Shown: one piece after another, positions 18,618 to 29,400 of the stretch | How positions within the stretch are numbered: position 1 is the stretch's first letter | How the letters are laid out: each line of letters begins with the position of its first letter | Assembly: GCF_004364435.1 (NCBI RefSeq) | Contig: NZ_SOCT01000013.1 | Coordinates: 54,789 to 118,788, forward strand | Length of the DNA: 64,000 bases | Source of the DNA: Pseudomonas sp. LP_7_YM | GTDB taxonomy: Bacteria; Pseudomonadota; Gammaproteobacteria; Pseudomonadales; Pseudomonadaceae | Direction: 5' to 3' | Notes under the pieces: generated by a model | Told to the model about the DNA's origin: nothing | The model's input: the letters and a program-made list of their open reading frames with translations, nothing else | Database searches by the model: none | Position numbers and translations under genes: made by a program

Positions 18618-20306
18618 TTAAACCGCGCTGCGACGATAACTGCGGTAGTTCGGCATCCAGAAGTTACGCTCGATGGCTTGCACCAGCATTTCTTCGGTGG
18701 TTTCCAGCGCGACGTTTTCAGCCTGGGCCTGCTTGGCCACCGCCAGTGCAATCTTCTTGCTCACAGTCTGGATTTCCTTCAACGGCGGCAGTACCGCATC
18801 GCCTTTGCCGGTGACCATCGGCGAGCATTCGGCGAGCGCGTTGGAAGCGGCCATCAGCATCTTGTCGGTGATACGCGTCGCTTTTGCCGCGATCACACCC
18901 AGTCCGATGCCCGGGAAGATGTAGGAGTTGTTGCACTGCGCGATGTGGAACGTGCGCTCGCCTACCGTCACGGGTGCGAATGGACTGCCCGTCGCGACCA
19001 GCGCATCACCATTGGTCCAGGTCAGTACCTCCTGCGGCGTGACTTCGACTTTGGAGGTCGGGTTGGACAGCGGCATTACCAGCGGCTTGGCGCAGTGCTT
19101 GTGCATTTCGCGGATGACCTGCTCGGTGAACAGGCCACGCTGCCCCGATACGCCAATCAGCACGGTCGGTTTGCCGTGAGTGACCACGTCCAGCAGCTCA
19201 GGGTAACCCTCGCCGCTCGACCAGCCCGCCACGTCCGCGGCCTTCTGCGCCAGGTTCTTCTGGAAGTCCAGCAGGTTGGTCATGCTGTCGGTCAGCAGGC
19301 CGAACCGATCAACCATCATCACCCGTTTGCGGGCTTCGGCTTCGCTCAGGCCTTCGATGACCATCGCGGCGATGATGTGCTCGGCGATACCGCAACCGGC
19401 GGAACCTGCGCCCAGGAACACCACGCGCTGCTGGCCCAGGGTTTCATTCTTGGCCTTGCAGGCCGCAAGCAGCGTGCCCACTGCCACCGAGGCAGTGCCC
19501 TGAATGTCGTCGTTGAAGCAGCACAGCTCGTCGCGGTACTTCTCCAGCAACGGCATGGCGTTGGTCTGGGCGAAATCTTCGAACTGCAGCAGCACGTCCG
19601 GCCAGCGACGCTGAACCGCTTCAATGAACAGCGCGATGAAGTCTTCGTATTCCTTACCGGTGACACGCTCGTGGCGCCAGCCCATGTACATGGGGTCGTC
19701 CAGCAGTTCTTTGTTGTTGGTGCCGACGTCCAGCACGATAGGCAACGTGTAAGCCGGACTGATCCCGCCACACGCGGTGTAGAGCGACAGCTTGCCGATG
19801 GGGATACCCATGCCGCCGATGCCCTGGTCGCCCAGACCCAAAATGCGTTCACTGTCAGTCACGACGATGATTTTGATGCGGTCCTTGGTGGCGCTGCGCA
19901 GGATGTCATCAATGCGATCACGCTCGGGGTAAGAAATGAACAGGCCGCGGTGGGTGCGGTAGATCTTGGAAAACTCCTGGCACGCCTGACCCACGGTCGG
20001 GGTGTAGATGATCGGCAACATCTCTTCCAGATGCGAGTCCAGCAGGCGGAAGAACAGTGTTTCGTTGTTGTCCTGAATCGAACGCAGATAAATATGCTTG
20101 TCCAGATCGCTCGCGCACTGCCTGTACTGGCTATAGACGCGGGTTTGCTGCTCTTCGATGGTTTCAACGTTCTGCGGCAGCAGGCCGACCAGATTGAAAT
20201 CTACCCGCTCCTGCGGCGTGAAGGCGCTGCCTTTGTTCAGCAGCGGCATCTCCAGCAGTGAAGGGCCAGCGTAGGAAATATATAAAGGTCGCGCGGTCTT
20301 GGTCAT
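18618..20306 (-). CDS. maeA: NAD-dependent malic enzyme
   Basis: 562 residues, the long (SfcA/MaeA) form. Seen: YTPTVGQACQEFSKIYR, RGLFISYPERD, VTDSERILGLGDQGIGGMGI, FNDDIQGTASVAVGTLL and the NAD-binding loop FLGAGSAGCGIAEHI. It converts malate to pyruvate and CO2 with NAD. The start at 20306 (MTKTARPLYISYAGPSLLE) matches family members; an upstream extension to 20471 is not conserved. It ends in a strong terminator. Confidence 0.95.
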   Translation of the reverse strand: MTKTARPLYISYAGPSLLEMPLLNKGSAFTPQERVDFNLVGLLPQNVETIEEQQTRVYSQYRQCASDLDKHIYLRSIQDNNETLFFRLLDSHLEEMLPIIYTPTVGQACQEFSKIYRTHRGLFISYPERDRIDDILRSATKDRIKIIVVTDSERILGLGDQGIGGMGIPIGKLSLYTACGGISPAYTLPIVLDVGTNNKELLDDPMYMGWRHERVTGKEYEDFIALFIEAVQRRWPDVLLQFEDFAQTNAMPLLEKYRDELCCFNDDIQGTASVAVGTLLAACKAKNETLGQQRVVFLGAGSAGCGIAEHIIAAMVIEGLSEAEARKRVMMVDRFGLLTDSMTNLLDFQKNLAQKAADVAGWSSGEGYPELLDVVTHGKPTVLIGVSGQRGLFTEQVIREMHKHCAKPLVMPLSNPTSKVEVTPQEVLTWTNGDALVATGSPFAPVTVGERTFHIAQCNNSYIFPGIGLGVIAAKATRITDKMLMAASNALAECSPMVTGKGDAVLPPLKEIQTVSKKIALAVAKQAQAENVALETTEEMLVQAIERNFWMPNYRSYRRSAV

Positions 20307-20701
20307 CAGTAATCGCCTTTTCTCTATTTGCTCTATCAATACGTCATCGAAACAGTGCCCCGGAGGTCGCTTTACGACACTCGACGCAGGATCCGTCCGA
20401 AAAAAATAGGGGAGATGGGAAATCAGGGTGCCTATCTTACTCGCCTCGAAGCGAATGCGACATTTTGTCACTGATTAGATTGCTAAATGATGGCTATAGG
20501 AAAGCCGCTAAACAGTGCTGGAGTTGTCAAGCAAGGATGCCGCACCCGCGCCCGACCTGAGTACGAAATGTTTCATCAGCCACCGCATCAGGCAACGAAC
20601 GTCGCATTTGGCAGCAAAAAGTCCTTTTCACTCTTTCGATCCCCATCAAGTGAAGGCACAATCGCCGTCCTTTTTCGGCTGGCATTGCGGGAGGCCACGA
20701 A
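20307..20701. promoter_or_regulatory. divergent intergenic region maeA / nspC
   Basis: 395 bases without a gene, AT-richer in the middle (20440-20510). It must hold the leftward maeA promoter and the rightward nspC promoter. No clear operator or riboswitch could be recognised by eye. Confidence 0.45.
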
Positions 20702-21799
20702 ATGATCAAAACGCCGTACTACCTCATCGATAAAGAAAAACTGCTGCGCAACATGGAAAAGATCGCGTACATGCGCGAGCAATCCGGTGCAAAGGCCTTG
20801 CTGGCGCTCAAGTGCTTCGCCACCTGGTCGGTGTTCGACCTGATGCAGCAGTACATGGACGGCACCACGTCCTCGTCGCTCTATGAGTTGAAACTGGGTC
20901 GCCAGAAGTTCGAGGGCGAGACGCATGCGTACAGCGTGGCCTGGGCAGATGACGAGATCGAAGAGATGCTCGAAAACTGCGACAAGATCATCTTCAACTC
21001 CATCAGCCAGCTGGAGCGCCACGCCCCTGCCTGCACGGACAAAGTGCGCGGCCTGCGCGTCAACCCACAGGTCAGCAGTTCCGATTATCTGCTGGCGGAC
21101 CCGGCGCGTCCCTTCAGCCGCTTGGGCGAGTGGGACCCTGAGAAGATCGAAAAAGTCATCGAGCAGATCTCCGGTTTCATGTTTCACAACAACTGCGAAA
21201 ACGGCGATTTCAGTCTGTTCGACCAGATGCTGTCGACCATCGAAGAACGCTTTGGCCCTCTGCTGCACAAGGTTGAGTGGGTCAGCCTCGGTGGCGGCAT
21301 TCACTTCACGGGCGAAGGCTATCCGCTGGACGCGTTCTGCGCGCGCCTCAAGGCCTTCTCGCAGAAATACGGTGTGCAGGTTTATCTCGAGCCGGGTGAA
21401 GCGGCTATCACTCAAAGCGCCTCGCTGGAAGTGACCGTGCTCGACACCCTGTTCAATGGCAAGCACCTGGCCGTGGTCGACAGCTCCATCGAAGCGCACA
21501 TGCTCGACCTGCTGATCTACCGCCTGGACGCCAAGCTGGCCCCCAGCGCAGGCGATCACACCTACATGGTGTGCGGTAAATCCTGCCTGGCCGGAGATAT
21601 CTTCGGGGAATACCCATTCGATCGTCCGCTGGCTATCGGCGATCGGCTGTCGTTCGTGGACGCAGCGGGCTACACCATGGTCAAGAAGAACTGGTTCAAC
21701 GGCCTGAAAATGCCGTCCATTGCAGTGAAACAACTCGACGGCACCGTCGAAGTGGTTCGTGAGTTTGGTTTCGACGATTACCTGTCCAGCCTCTCGTAA
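20702..21799 (+). CDS. nspC: carboxynorspermidine decarboxylase
   Basis: 365 residues of the alanine-racemase-fold decarboxylase family. The PLP lysine lies in LLALKCFATWSVF (about residue 37). Other motifs: GLRVNPQVSSSDYLLADP, SRLGEW, GFMFHNNCEN, SLGGGIHFTGEGYP and VCGKSCLAGDIFGEY. It decarboxylates carboxyspermidine or carboxynorspermidine, the last step of the aspartate-semialdehyde route to (nor)spermidine. It is followed 26 bases later by the dehydrogenase for the preceding step, so the pair forms a dedicated polyamine operon. Confidence 0.95.
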   Translation: MIKTPYYLIDKEKLLRNMEKIAYMREQSGAKALLALKCFATWSVFDLMQQYMDGTTSSSLYELKLGRQKFEGETHAYSVAWADDEIEEMLENCDKIIFNSISQLERHAPACTDKVRGLRVNPQVSSSDYLLADPARPFSRLGEWDPEKIEKVIEQISGFMFHNNCENGDFSLFDQMLSTIEERFGPLLHKVEWVSLGGGIHFTGEGYPLDAFCARLKAFSQKYGVQVYLEPGEAAITQSASLEVTVLDTLFNGKHLAVVDSSIEAHMLDLLIYRLDAKLAPSAGDHTYMVCGKSCLAGDIFGEYPFDRPLAIGDRLSFVDAAGYTMVKKNWFNGLKMPSIAVKQLDGTVEVVREFGFDDYLSSLS

Positions 21800-21825
21800 G
21801 CTGGCAGAAAGGAGAGAGAAATAAA

Positions 21826-23064
21826 TTGAAGAAGAACGTTCTTATCATTGGTGCAGGAGGTGTCGCCAAGGTGGTGGCCCACAAGTGCGCGCAGCATAAC
21901 GACGAACTCGGTCGTATTGCCATCGCGTCGCGCAACATCTCCAAGTGCCAGGCCATCATCGACAGCGTCAACGCCAAGGGCAGTCTCAAGCAGCCCGCGG
22001 CAATCAAGGCTTACGCCCTGAACGCGCTGGATATCGAAGCGACCAAAGCGTTGATTCTGGAAACCGAATCGCAAATCGTCATCAACGTCGGCTCCTCGTT
22101 CCTCAACATGTCGGTGCTGCGGGCCTGTATCGATACCGGCGTGGCTTATCTGGATACCGCTATCCACGAAGAGCCGGGCAAGGTCTGCGAAACACCGCCC
22201 TGGTACGGCAACTACGAGTGGAAACACCTCGAGGAATGCCAACAGAAAAACGTCACTGCCATCCTCGGCATCGGCTTCGACCCGGGTGTGGTCAACGCTT
22301 ATGCAGCGCTGGCGCAACAACAGTATTTCGACCGCATTGATTCGATCGACATTCTCGACGTCAATGCTGGCTCCCATGGCAAATATTTCGCCACCAATTT
22401 CGATCCGGAAATCAACTTCCGCGAATTCACCGGACAGGTCTGGAGCTGGCAGAACAGCCAGTGGACCAGCAACAGCATGTTCGAAGTCAAGCGCACCGAC
22501 GATTTGCCGGTCGTAGGCTCGCAGGACCTCTACCTCACTGGCCACGATGAAGTGCACTCGCTGTCGAAAAACCTCGACGTGCCCAACGTGCGATTCTGGA
22601 TGAGCTTCGGTGCCCATTACATCAATGTGTTCACCGTCCTGAAGAATCTCGGCCTGCTGTCCGAACAACCGGTCAAAACCGCCGAAGGCGTCGAGATCGT
22701 GCCGCTGAAAGTGGTCAAGGCTGTGCTGCCTGATCCCGCCTCGCTGGCGCCGGGTTATGTCGGCAAGACCTGCATCGGTGATCTGGTCAAAGGCACCAAG
22801 GACGGCAAGCCTCGCGAAGTGTTCATCTACAACGTCGCCGATCACGAAGAAGCCTTCGCCGAGACCGACAGTCAGGGTATTTCCTATACCGCAGGCGTGC
22901 CGCCAGTGGCCGCAGCCCTGCTGGTTGCCCGTGGCGAGTGGGACGTAAAGCGCATGGTCAACGTCGAGGAGTTGCCTGCCCAGGCGTTCCTCAAAGCACT
23001 TGATGTGATGGGTTTGCCGACGCGTATCAACGATGAGCACGGCGATCGTCCCTGGGACGAGTAA
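21826..23064 (+). CDS. carboxynorspermidine/carboxyspermidine dehydrogenase (saccharopine dehydrogenase family)
   Basis: 412 residues from a TTG start with AAGGAGAGAG upstream. N-terminal NAD(P)-binding motif VLIIGAGGVAKVVAHKCA; saccharopine-dehydrogenase-like central motifs TAILGIGFDPGVVNAYAA and GSHGKYFATNFDPEINFRE; C-terminal YTAGVPPVAAALLVARGEW. It reductively condenses a diamine with aspartate semialdehyde; nspC then decarboxylates the product. The operon arrangement makes this more likely than lysine saccharopine metabolism. Confidence 0.92.
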   Translation: MKKNVLIIGAGGVAKVVAHKCAQHNDELGRIAIASRNISKCQAIIDSVNAKGSLKQPAAIKAYALNALDIEATKALILETESQIVINVGSSFLNMSVLRACIDTGVAYLDTAIHEEPGKVCETPPWYGNYEWKHLEECQQKNVTAILGIGFDPGVVNAYAALAQQQYFDRIDSIDILDVNAGSHGKYFATNFDPEINFREFTGQVWSWQNSQWTSNSMFEVKRTDDLPVVGSQDLYLTGHDEVHSLSKNLDVPNVRFWMSFGAHYINVFTVLKNLGLLSEQPVKTAEGVEIVPLKVVKAVLPDPASLAPGYVGKTCIGDLVKGTKDGKPREVFIYNVADHEEAFAETDSQGISYTAGVPPVAAALLVARGEWDVKRMVNVEELPAQAFLKALDVMGLPTRINDEHGDRPWDE

Positions 23065-23074
23065 GGCCTGATGA

Positions 23075-23101
23075 AAGGTGCGCTCGTTGCGAGCGCACCT
23101 T
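23075..23101 (+). terminator. hairpin terminator after the polyamine operon
   Basis: A perfect 12-base-pair stem (AAGGTGCGCTCG / CGAGCGCACCTT) with loop TTG, starting ten bases after the stop codon. The following T-run is weak. Confidence 0.7.
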
Positions 23102-23117
23102 AAGTGCTTTCCTTGCA

Positions 23118-23153
23118 CCGGCCAATGACACAAATATCCGTGTCATTGGCCGG
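23118..23153. repeat. perfect 14-bp inverted repeat
   Basis: CCGGCCAATGACAC and GTGTCATTGGCCGG flank an eight-base loop. It lies between the polyamine operon and the convergent autotransporter gene, 17 bases after the preceding hairpin. It may be a second terminator or a site in its own right. No T-run follows on either strand. Confidence 0.6.
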
Positions 23154-23217
23154 ACACCACCCCACCAACTTCCACGCGGTTGCGTCTGCAGGGCGCTAAC
23201 CCCGCAGACGCCTGCTG

Positions 23218-26200
23218 TCAGAACTGCCAATCCAGAGACAGCCCCACGCCGTGGGTTTTGTCGCGGGCGCCGAGCAAGCCGCTGTAGTCAAAGTTGATAC
23301 GAGCTTCCCTGCTCAGCATCAGGCTGGCGCGAGCGCCGACCACCGCAGCGTCGCGATCCATCGAAACACCTTGCACCGTGAAGCTGTTGCCGGCGTTGGC
23401 ATTGGCAAATGCCAGGTGCTGTTCGCTGTTAATGTCGCTCAGGTTGTGTTGCCAGCCGAGGGTCGCGGACAGGTCCAGTTTCTGACTGTCGTTAAGGTTG
23501 AGTCGATTGCTGGCGCGCGCACCCAGTGTGGAGAGCACGGTATCGCGGTTGTCGTCATGGCCTTTGAGCGCGGTGGCGCCACCTTTTTCAGTGAAGCCAT
23601 CGCTGTCCAGGTGCACATAAGCCAGATTGGCGAACGGTTCCAGTGCCAGCGGTTGCAGGTTCAGGCGGTAAGCGGCTTCGGTGAAGACCTGAGTCGCCTG
23701 GGCATCACGCTTGACCTTTTGCCGATCGGAAAACTCGCCGTATTGCAGGTCACGCTTGACGTCGATGCGATGCCAGCTGTGGGAGGCACCGGCAGTCAAA
23801 CGCAACGCCCCCTCTTCGTGGCCAATGTAGGCGCCCAGATGGTAGCTGTCCGCCGAGGCGCGGGAATGGGTGTCGTCGCCCAGACTCAGGGAGGTGTCGC
23901 TGTAGCCCGCCATCACACCCAGACGCGTGTGATCGCTGATCAGGCCGTCGACACCGGCGAGCAAGCCGCCCAGAGACGAAACCGAGCTGGCGCTGTCACT
24001 GCTCCCCGAGTTTTTGCCCCATGCGCCCAGAGCCTTGACCCACACCGAGTTGTCTTCACTGCCCGGCGCCGGCGGCTCGTAAAGCCCTGCGACGCGCAGG
24101 CGGTCCCCTACGGCATCACGCAGCTGGCGGCTGTCATTGATCAGTTGCGTGGCGATGGCAGGGTGCACTTCACCCGACAACTGGGTAAACGCGCGACGTG
24201 CAGTGGCGGTGTCCTGGCTCAGGATCACACTCTCATACACCGGATTGCCCGCACCCAGTTGCTCGGCCGCTTGCGCCACATTGCGCTGGTTGGTGGTTTG
24301 CGCGGTACTGGCGAAACTGTCGTCGTTACGTTCGACAGCCAGGGTTACGCCAGTACCGGTGTACGCCAGATTACCGCTGAGGAAGGTGTAGTCCTGCGCC
24401 ACCGAGCCAAACTGGCCTTCCACACCGCCTGTCGCTTGGAGCACGTTGAATTGCCGACCGAGAACGCTGGCGGTCTGGCCACTGCTGAGCAACGAGGCGT
24501 TGCTGTCCAGAGCAAGGGTCATGTTGGCACCGCTCACTGTCGCGGTGCCGCCCGCGATGATGCGATCACTGCCGGTGGGGGACAGCTCGACCGCGTAGAT
24601 CGAACCTGGGGCCAGCGTGAGATCGCCAGCAACCTGCAGCGTGCCGATGGAGTTGCCAGGCGCGACCGTACCGCCACGGTTGGCGGTAAGGGAACCGACG
24701 CTGCCGTTGCCGCCCAGTATGCCGCTGTCATTGACGGTCACTGCCGAGGCCAGTGAACCGTTCACCGCCAGACGGCCCTGATTGACCAGCGTCGGGCCGC
24801 TATAGCTGTTGTTGCCGGTCAGCACCAAAGTGCCGATGCCCTGCTTGGTCAGCCCGCCATGTCCGGAAATGTCGTTGCTCCAGACATCCAGCCCGCATTG
24901 CGGGCCGCTGCAAGTGCGCTGGGTCGGCTTGCCCGCATCGACCACAGCGCCGACGCCAGGCAAATCTGCAACGAACTGGCTGTCGCCATAAGCACCGCTG
25001 ATCCTGAATTCGCTGGGAATGTCCGCCTCGGTGACGAACATGGCCGGGCCGTTGACTGCCTTGCCCAGATTGATCATGCCCCAGCCATACAGCGCGTCGA
25101 TGCCCGGCGCGCCAAGGTCGGTGGCCGTGGTCTTCAGGACTTCGGCTACCTGCGCACCGGTCATGTACGGGAAGCGTTCCATCAGCACCGCCAGGCTGCC
25201 CGCCACGTGCGGCGCTGCCATGGAAGTGCCGTTCTTGTTGGCCCAGCCGACGGTCAGGTCTTCGAGGCTGGTGCCGTTAAGCACCGAACTGTAGATGCGC
25301 GTTCCCGGTGCCGCTACGCAGAAACTGGCGGTGTAACCGCAGCGCGAAGAGAACGTGCTGAGCGTATAAGGCGTGGTGGCCGCTGCGGCGGCATCCGGGT
25401 TCTGCTGTAGGGCGGCCACGGTCAGCCAGTTAGGCGCAATTTCCGGCACGAAATAGCCAAGTCCGGCCATGGCGTCGGGGTTATTGAGGTTGTAGTCGTT
25501 ACCCGCAGCGAAAATAGTGACCACTCCGCTGCGCGCCGCATCGATTGCGCCCTGATACGCCCCGCCCGGTGCAGTGCCGAGGATTTGGCGGATCTGATTG
25601 AACTGCAGTTGGGCATCCTCAACGGTGAAGTGCGGGAACGCCGGATCGCGGCCGCCCTTGGCGAACCGGTCAGTGATGCCGATGCCCCAACTGTTGTTGA
25701 TCACCCGCGCGCCACTGTCGACCAGCGCGTTCCAACCCGCTTGATACACCGCACCGTCGTTGCCCAGCACGATGCCGTCTTCCGGCCCGGGGTCGCCATT
25801 GTCGGCGCTGATGATCTGCGCATTGAAGGCAACCCCGTGCATCGGCCCGCCATCTCGATTACCCCCGGCGATACCGCCCACGTGGGTGCCGTGGTTACCG
25901 AGCTTGCCGTTGGAATCCAGACTCGGCGCGCCGTCGTAGCGAAAGGGATCGCCCGCTTTCACCGGGATATACGGGTCGGTGTATTGACGGATGCCGCTGG
26001 TGACCAGATTGACCACTTTGTCGGGGCTGTCGAATTCCGGGTGCGGGGCATACACCGGCTGATCGAAAATACCGAGTTTGACGCCCTTGCCGGTGTAGCC
26101 GGCGGCGTAGGCCTGATCGGCATTGATTGCGCCCAGCCCCCAGTTGGCATTGAACTCGGCACTGCGCCAACTGGCGGCATTGCCCGCCTGCCCTGCTTCC

Positions 26201-26337
26201 ACATAGGGAGCGGCATGGGCCACGCCCATGCTGGTCAGGTAGCAAGCCAGTGCGCCGCAAGAAGCGCGATTGATCGCCCGGATGACCGAACGTAGAGAGA
26301 TGACCGAGCCATGTCGGCTGTTAAACACGTCTTTCAT
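23218..26337 (-). CDS. autotransporter serine protease (S8 subtilase passenger)
   Basis: 1039 residues. A signal peptide ends near AHAAPYVEA (cleavage about residue 42). The S8 peptidase domain has Asp92 (GIFDQP), His149 (NHGTHVGG) and Ser372 (GTSMAAPHVAG). A passenger stalk with the autotransporter-associated repeat (GTLVLTGNNSYSG, then GTVAPGNSIGTLQV) leads into a C-terminal beta-barrel of about 270 residues ending SLDWQF. It should be secreted through type V and act at the cell surface. The start is ATG 26337 after the longer frame's M; the neighbour upstream is a paralogue. Confidence 0.93.
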   Translation of the reverse strand: MKDVFNSRHGSVISLRSVIRAINRASCGALACYLTSMGVAHAAPYVEAGQAGNAASWRSAEFNANWGLGAINADQAYAAGYTGKGVKLGIFDQPVYAPHPEFDSPDKVVNLVTSGIRQYTDPYIPVKAGDPFRYDGAPSLDSNGKLGNHGTHVGGIAGGNRDGGPMHGVAFNAQIISADNGDPGPEDGIVLGNDGAVYQAGWNALVDSGARVINNSWGIGITDRFAKGGRDPAFPHFTVEDAQLQFNQIRQILGTAPGGAYQGAIDAARSGVVTIFAAGNDYNLNNPDAMAGLGYFVPEIAPNWLTVAALQQNPDAAAAATTPYTLSTFSSRCGYTASFCVAAPGTRIYSSVLNGTSLEDLTVGWANKNGTSMAAPHVAGSLAVLMERFPYMTGAQVAEVLKTTATDLGAPGIDALYGWGMINLGKAVNGPAMFVTEADIPSEFRISGAYGDSQFVADLPGVGAVVDAGKPTQRTCSGPQCGLDVWSNDISGHGGLTKQGIGTLVLTGNNSYSGPTLVNQGRLAVNGSLASAVTVNDSGILGGNGSVGSLTANRGGTVAPGNSIGTLQVAGDLTLAPGSIYAVELSPTGSDRIIAGGTATVSGANMTLALDSNASLLSSGQTASVLGRQFNVLQATGGVEGQFGSVAQDYTFLSGNLAYTGTGVTLAVERNDDSFASTAQTTNQRNVAQAAEQLGAGNPVYESVILSQDTATARRAFTQLSGEVHPAIATQLINDSRQLRDAVGDRLRVAGLYEPPAPGSEDNSVWVKALGAWGKNSGSSDSASSVSSLGGLLAGVDGLISDHTRLGVMAGYSDTSLSLGDDTHSRASADSYHLGAYIGHEEGALRLTAGASHSWHRIDVKRDLQYGEFSDRQKVKRDAQATQVFTEAAYRLNLQPLALEPFANLAYVHLDSDGFTEKGGATALKGHDDNRDTVLSTLGARASNRLNLNDSQKLDLSATLGWQHNLSDINSEQHLAFANANAGNSFTVQGVSMDRDAAVVGARASLMLSREARINFDYSGLLGARDKTHGVGLSLDWQF

Positions 26338-26423
26338 GAAACTACCGTCCTTAGTTAACGCACACGAATCTGCGCGCGCATGCATTTGCATGCGCGTTGT
26401 TCTCTTGAGTCAGGCGGGCGTGC

Positions 26424-29400
26424 CTAGAACTGCCAGTTAAGGCTCAGGCCGACACCGTGGCTTTTTTCGCGACTGGCCAGCTGGCCGCTGTAGTCGAGGT
26501 TGATCCTGGCTTCCTTGCTCAACGCCAGGCTGGCATGGGCGCCTACCAGCGCAGCGTCGCGCACCAGCGGCGAACTTTCGATGGCGAAGTTGCTGCCCCC
26601 GGAGGCAAAAGCCAGATGCTGTTCGGAGTCGGTGTTGCTCAGGTTGTGCTGCCAGCCGAGGCTGCCGGACAGGTCGATTTTTTGCCGTTCGGTGATCGCA
26701 ATGGTCTTCAGCGCTCGCACGCCCAGAGTGCTCAGCACCGCATCACGGGTGTCGCTACCGGAAGACAGGGCCGCAGCGTCGCCCTTCTCGGTAAAACTGT
26801 CGGTGTCCAGGTGGACATAAGCGAGATTGGCGAATGGCTCGACGGTCGCTGGCTGCAACTGGATGCGCCAGGCAGCCTCGGTAAACAGCTGGCCGCTCTG
26901 CGCGTCGTGTTTGGTTTTTTCCCGGCCGCTTGCGCCGTTGACCTGCACATCACGTTGGGTATCAATCCGGTGCCAGGCATAAGCACCACCGAGAGTCACA
27001 CGCAGCGCGCCGATTTCATGGCCCAGATAAGCGCCCAGGTGGTAACTGTCCACCGAGGACCGCGAATGGGTGCCAGAACCCATGCTCAACGAACTGTCGC
27101 TGTAGCCGGCCAGTACGCCCAGCCGGGTGTCGTCCGCCACCTTGCCATCAACGCCTGCAAGCAGGCCGCCAATGGAGCTGGAGTAAGCGGCAGTGTCGTG
27201 CCGCGAATCGGTCTTGCCCCAGGCGCCCAGCGCCTTCAGCCAAACGTTGCTTTGTCCAGACACCTCGTCGCCGGTGCCAAACACGCTGGCCCCCAAGCGC
27301 TCGCCGACGGCATCCCGCACCTGGCGGCTGTCGTTGATCAGTACTGTGCCGATCGCCGGGTGTATCTCCCCCGACAACTGCTGGAAGCTGTCGCGCGCCG
27401 AGGCCGCGCTCTGGGCCAGCAACAGGTTCTCGTACACCGCATTGCCCGCGCCCAACTGCTCGGCAGCGGTTGCCACGGCGGCCTGATTCGGCGTCTGTGC
27501 CACGCTGCTGAATGCCGCACTGCGCACGATGTTCAACGCCACAGCATTGGCCGCGTAATCAAGCCGACCACTCAGAAAGGCATAGCCGGACGTCACCTCG
27601 CCAAACTGGCCATTGATGCCGTTGGCCGCCTGCAACACGTTGTACTGCTGACCCAGAACGCTCTGGCTCGGGGCGGCGTTCAATGCTATCGGCGTCTGGT
27701 CCAGCGCCAGCGTCATGTTCGCGCCCGAAACGATGGCCTTGCCGGTGGCCACGATACGATCACTGGCTACGGGAGAAAGCTCCACTGCATACGTGGAGCC
27801 CGGCTCAAAGCTGACATCGCCGTTGACCTGCAAGGTGCCGATGGAATTGCCCGGCGCAACGATACCGCCGTCGTGCGCAGTCAACCCGCCGATCTGACCC
27901 GAGCCGCCCAGCGTGCCCTCGGCGTTGACCTGCACGGCCGAGACCAGTGAGCCATTGACCGACAGCAAGCCACCATCGACCAGCGTGTCACCACGGTAAG
28001 TATTGGCGCCTTCGAGAATCAATCGTCCGGCGCCGGACTTGATCAGGCTGCCCTGATACTGCCGCTGTGCTGCCGCAGCGGCGCGGGCTGTGCCTACCGC
28101 ATAGTCGGTCTGATCCTGTTGACTCGCCGTGCTGGCAATGCCGCTCTGCCAGCCTTTGCTCACCAGCGTTTGTTGCCATTGGGCCTGCTCGGCCTGATCC
28201 TCCGCCTGACGCTGGATCAGCGCCTGATCGGAGATGCCATTGCTCCACACGTCGCTCTGGCCAGCGCCCAGGTTGGCGTTGAAGGTGCCGAGCAACTGAC
28301 CCGGACCGTGCATTGCCCGCTCCAGATTCGCCACGCCCCAGCCCACGCTGGTGTTAGGCGCCTGGGTGATAGAGCCGTCAAGCTGGGTCGCCGTGGTCAG
28401 CAGCACTTGCAGCGCCTGCTCATTGTTCATGTACGGGTAGCGTTCCATCACCAGCGCCAGGGCTCCTGTGGCATGGGGCGCAGACATCGAGGTGCCGGAC
28501 TTGAGCGCGTAGCCGCCCCCTGGCACGGTGCTGTCGATCAACCGCCCCGGCATGGTGATGCACCAGTACTTGGAGAGCCCACACTGGTTGTAGCGTTGAC
28601 CGTTGGCACTGTCGAGCCCCGAAACGGCCAGCCAGTGACCTTCCAGATCGGGTTCGAAATAAGGCAGCGAAGCGCGCACGCTGGCGTTGGCGTAACCGCT
28701 ATTGCCGGCGCTGAACACGTTAATCACGCCCGTACGCGAAACATTCGCCGCTTCGTCCAGCCAGGTGCCACGGTTGTAGTGCTGAGCGTAAGCGGCGTAC
28801 ACGCCATCGACCGTGGCGTAGGTCACGTCGGGCGGCTGGCTGCCCCAACTGTTATTGATGGCCCGCACTCCGGCATCGGCCAGTGCCGTATACGCCGCTT
28901 TGAAATAACGCGGGTCAGGATTGGGTCCGAACAGAAAGCTGTCGCTCTGGTTGGTGTTGGCGACGTAGATCTGCGCGTTATACGCCACACCGTGCATGCC
29001 AACGCCATCCCGTGCCGCGCCCATGGTGCCGGTGACGTGGGTGCCGTGAGTGTCGTTGTTTGGGTTGATCACGCCGGTGACGCTGAAGGGCGAGCCGTCT
29101 ACATAGGTGCCGCTGGCGGTCACCGCGTGATAGCGGGACGGGCTGGCCTCCGGGTGGGAAGGGTCGAAACCGGAGTCCAGCGCACCGATTTTGATACCGG
29201 CGCCTGTGATGCCCGCTGCATAGGCCTGATCAGCCTGGATACGGCCCAGCCCCCAGTCGCTTTGGAATTCTGAAGACCGCCAACTGGCAGCGTCACCCAA
29301 CTTGCCCTGCTCGATGTAGTCGGCATAAGCGGAACACCCAACCGTGAACGACAGCGCATAAAGTACGCTCGTTGCAGCCGGTTTAAAAAAGTAACGCGCA

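Noticed and set aside
18555..20261. 568-codon plus-strand frame opposite maeA
   Set aside because: Antisense shadow; His/Gln/Arg/Val-rich composition typical of such frames.
21778..23133. 451-codon minus-strand frame opposite the carboxynorspermidine dehydrogenase
   Set aside because: Antisense shadow with no ribosome site or motif.
23251..24756. 501-codon plus-strand frame opposite the first autotransporter
   Set aside because: Antisense shadow with no recognisable domain; the same kind of frame appears opposite the paralogue at 26457-27950.
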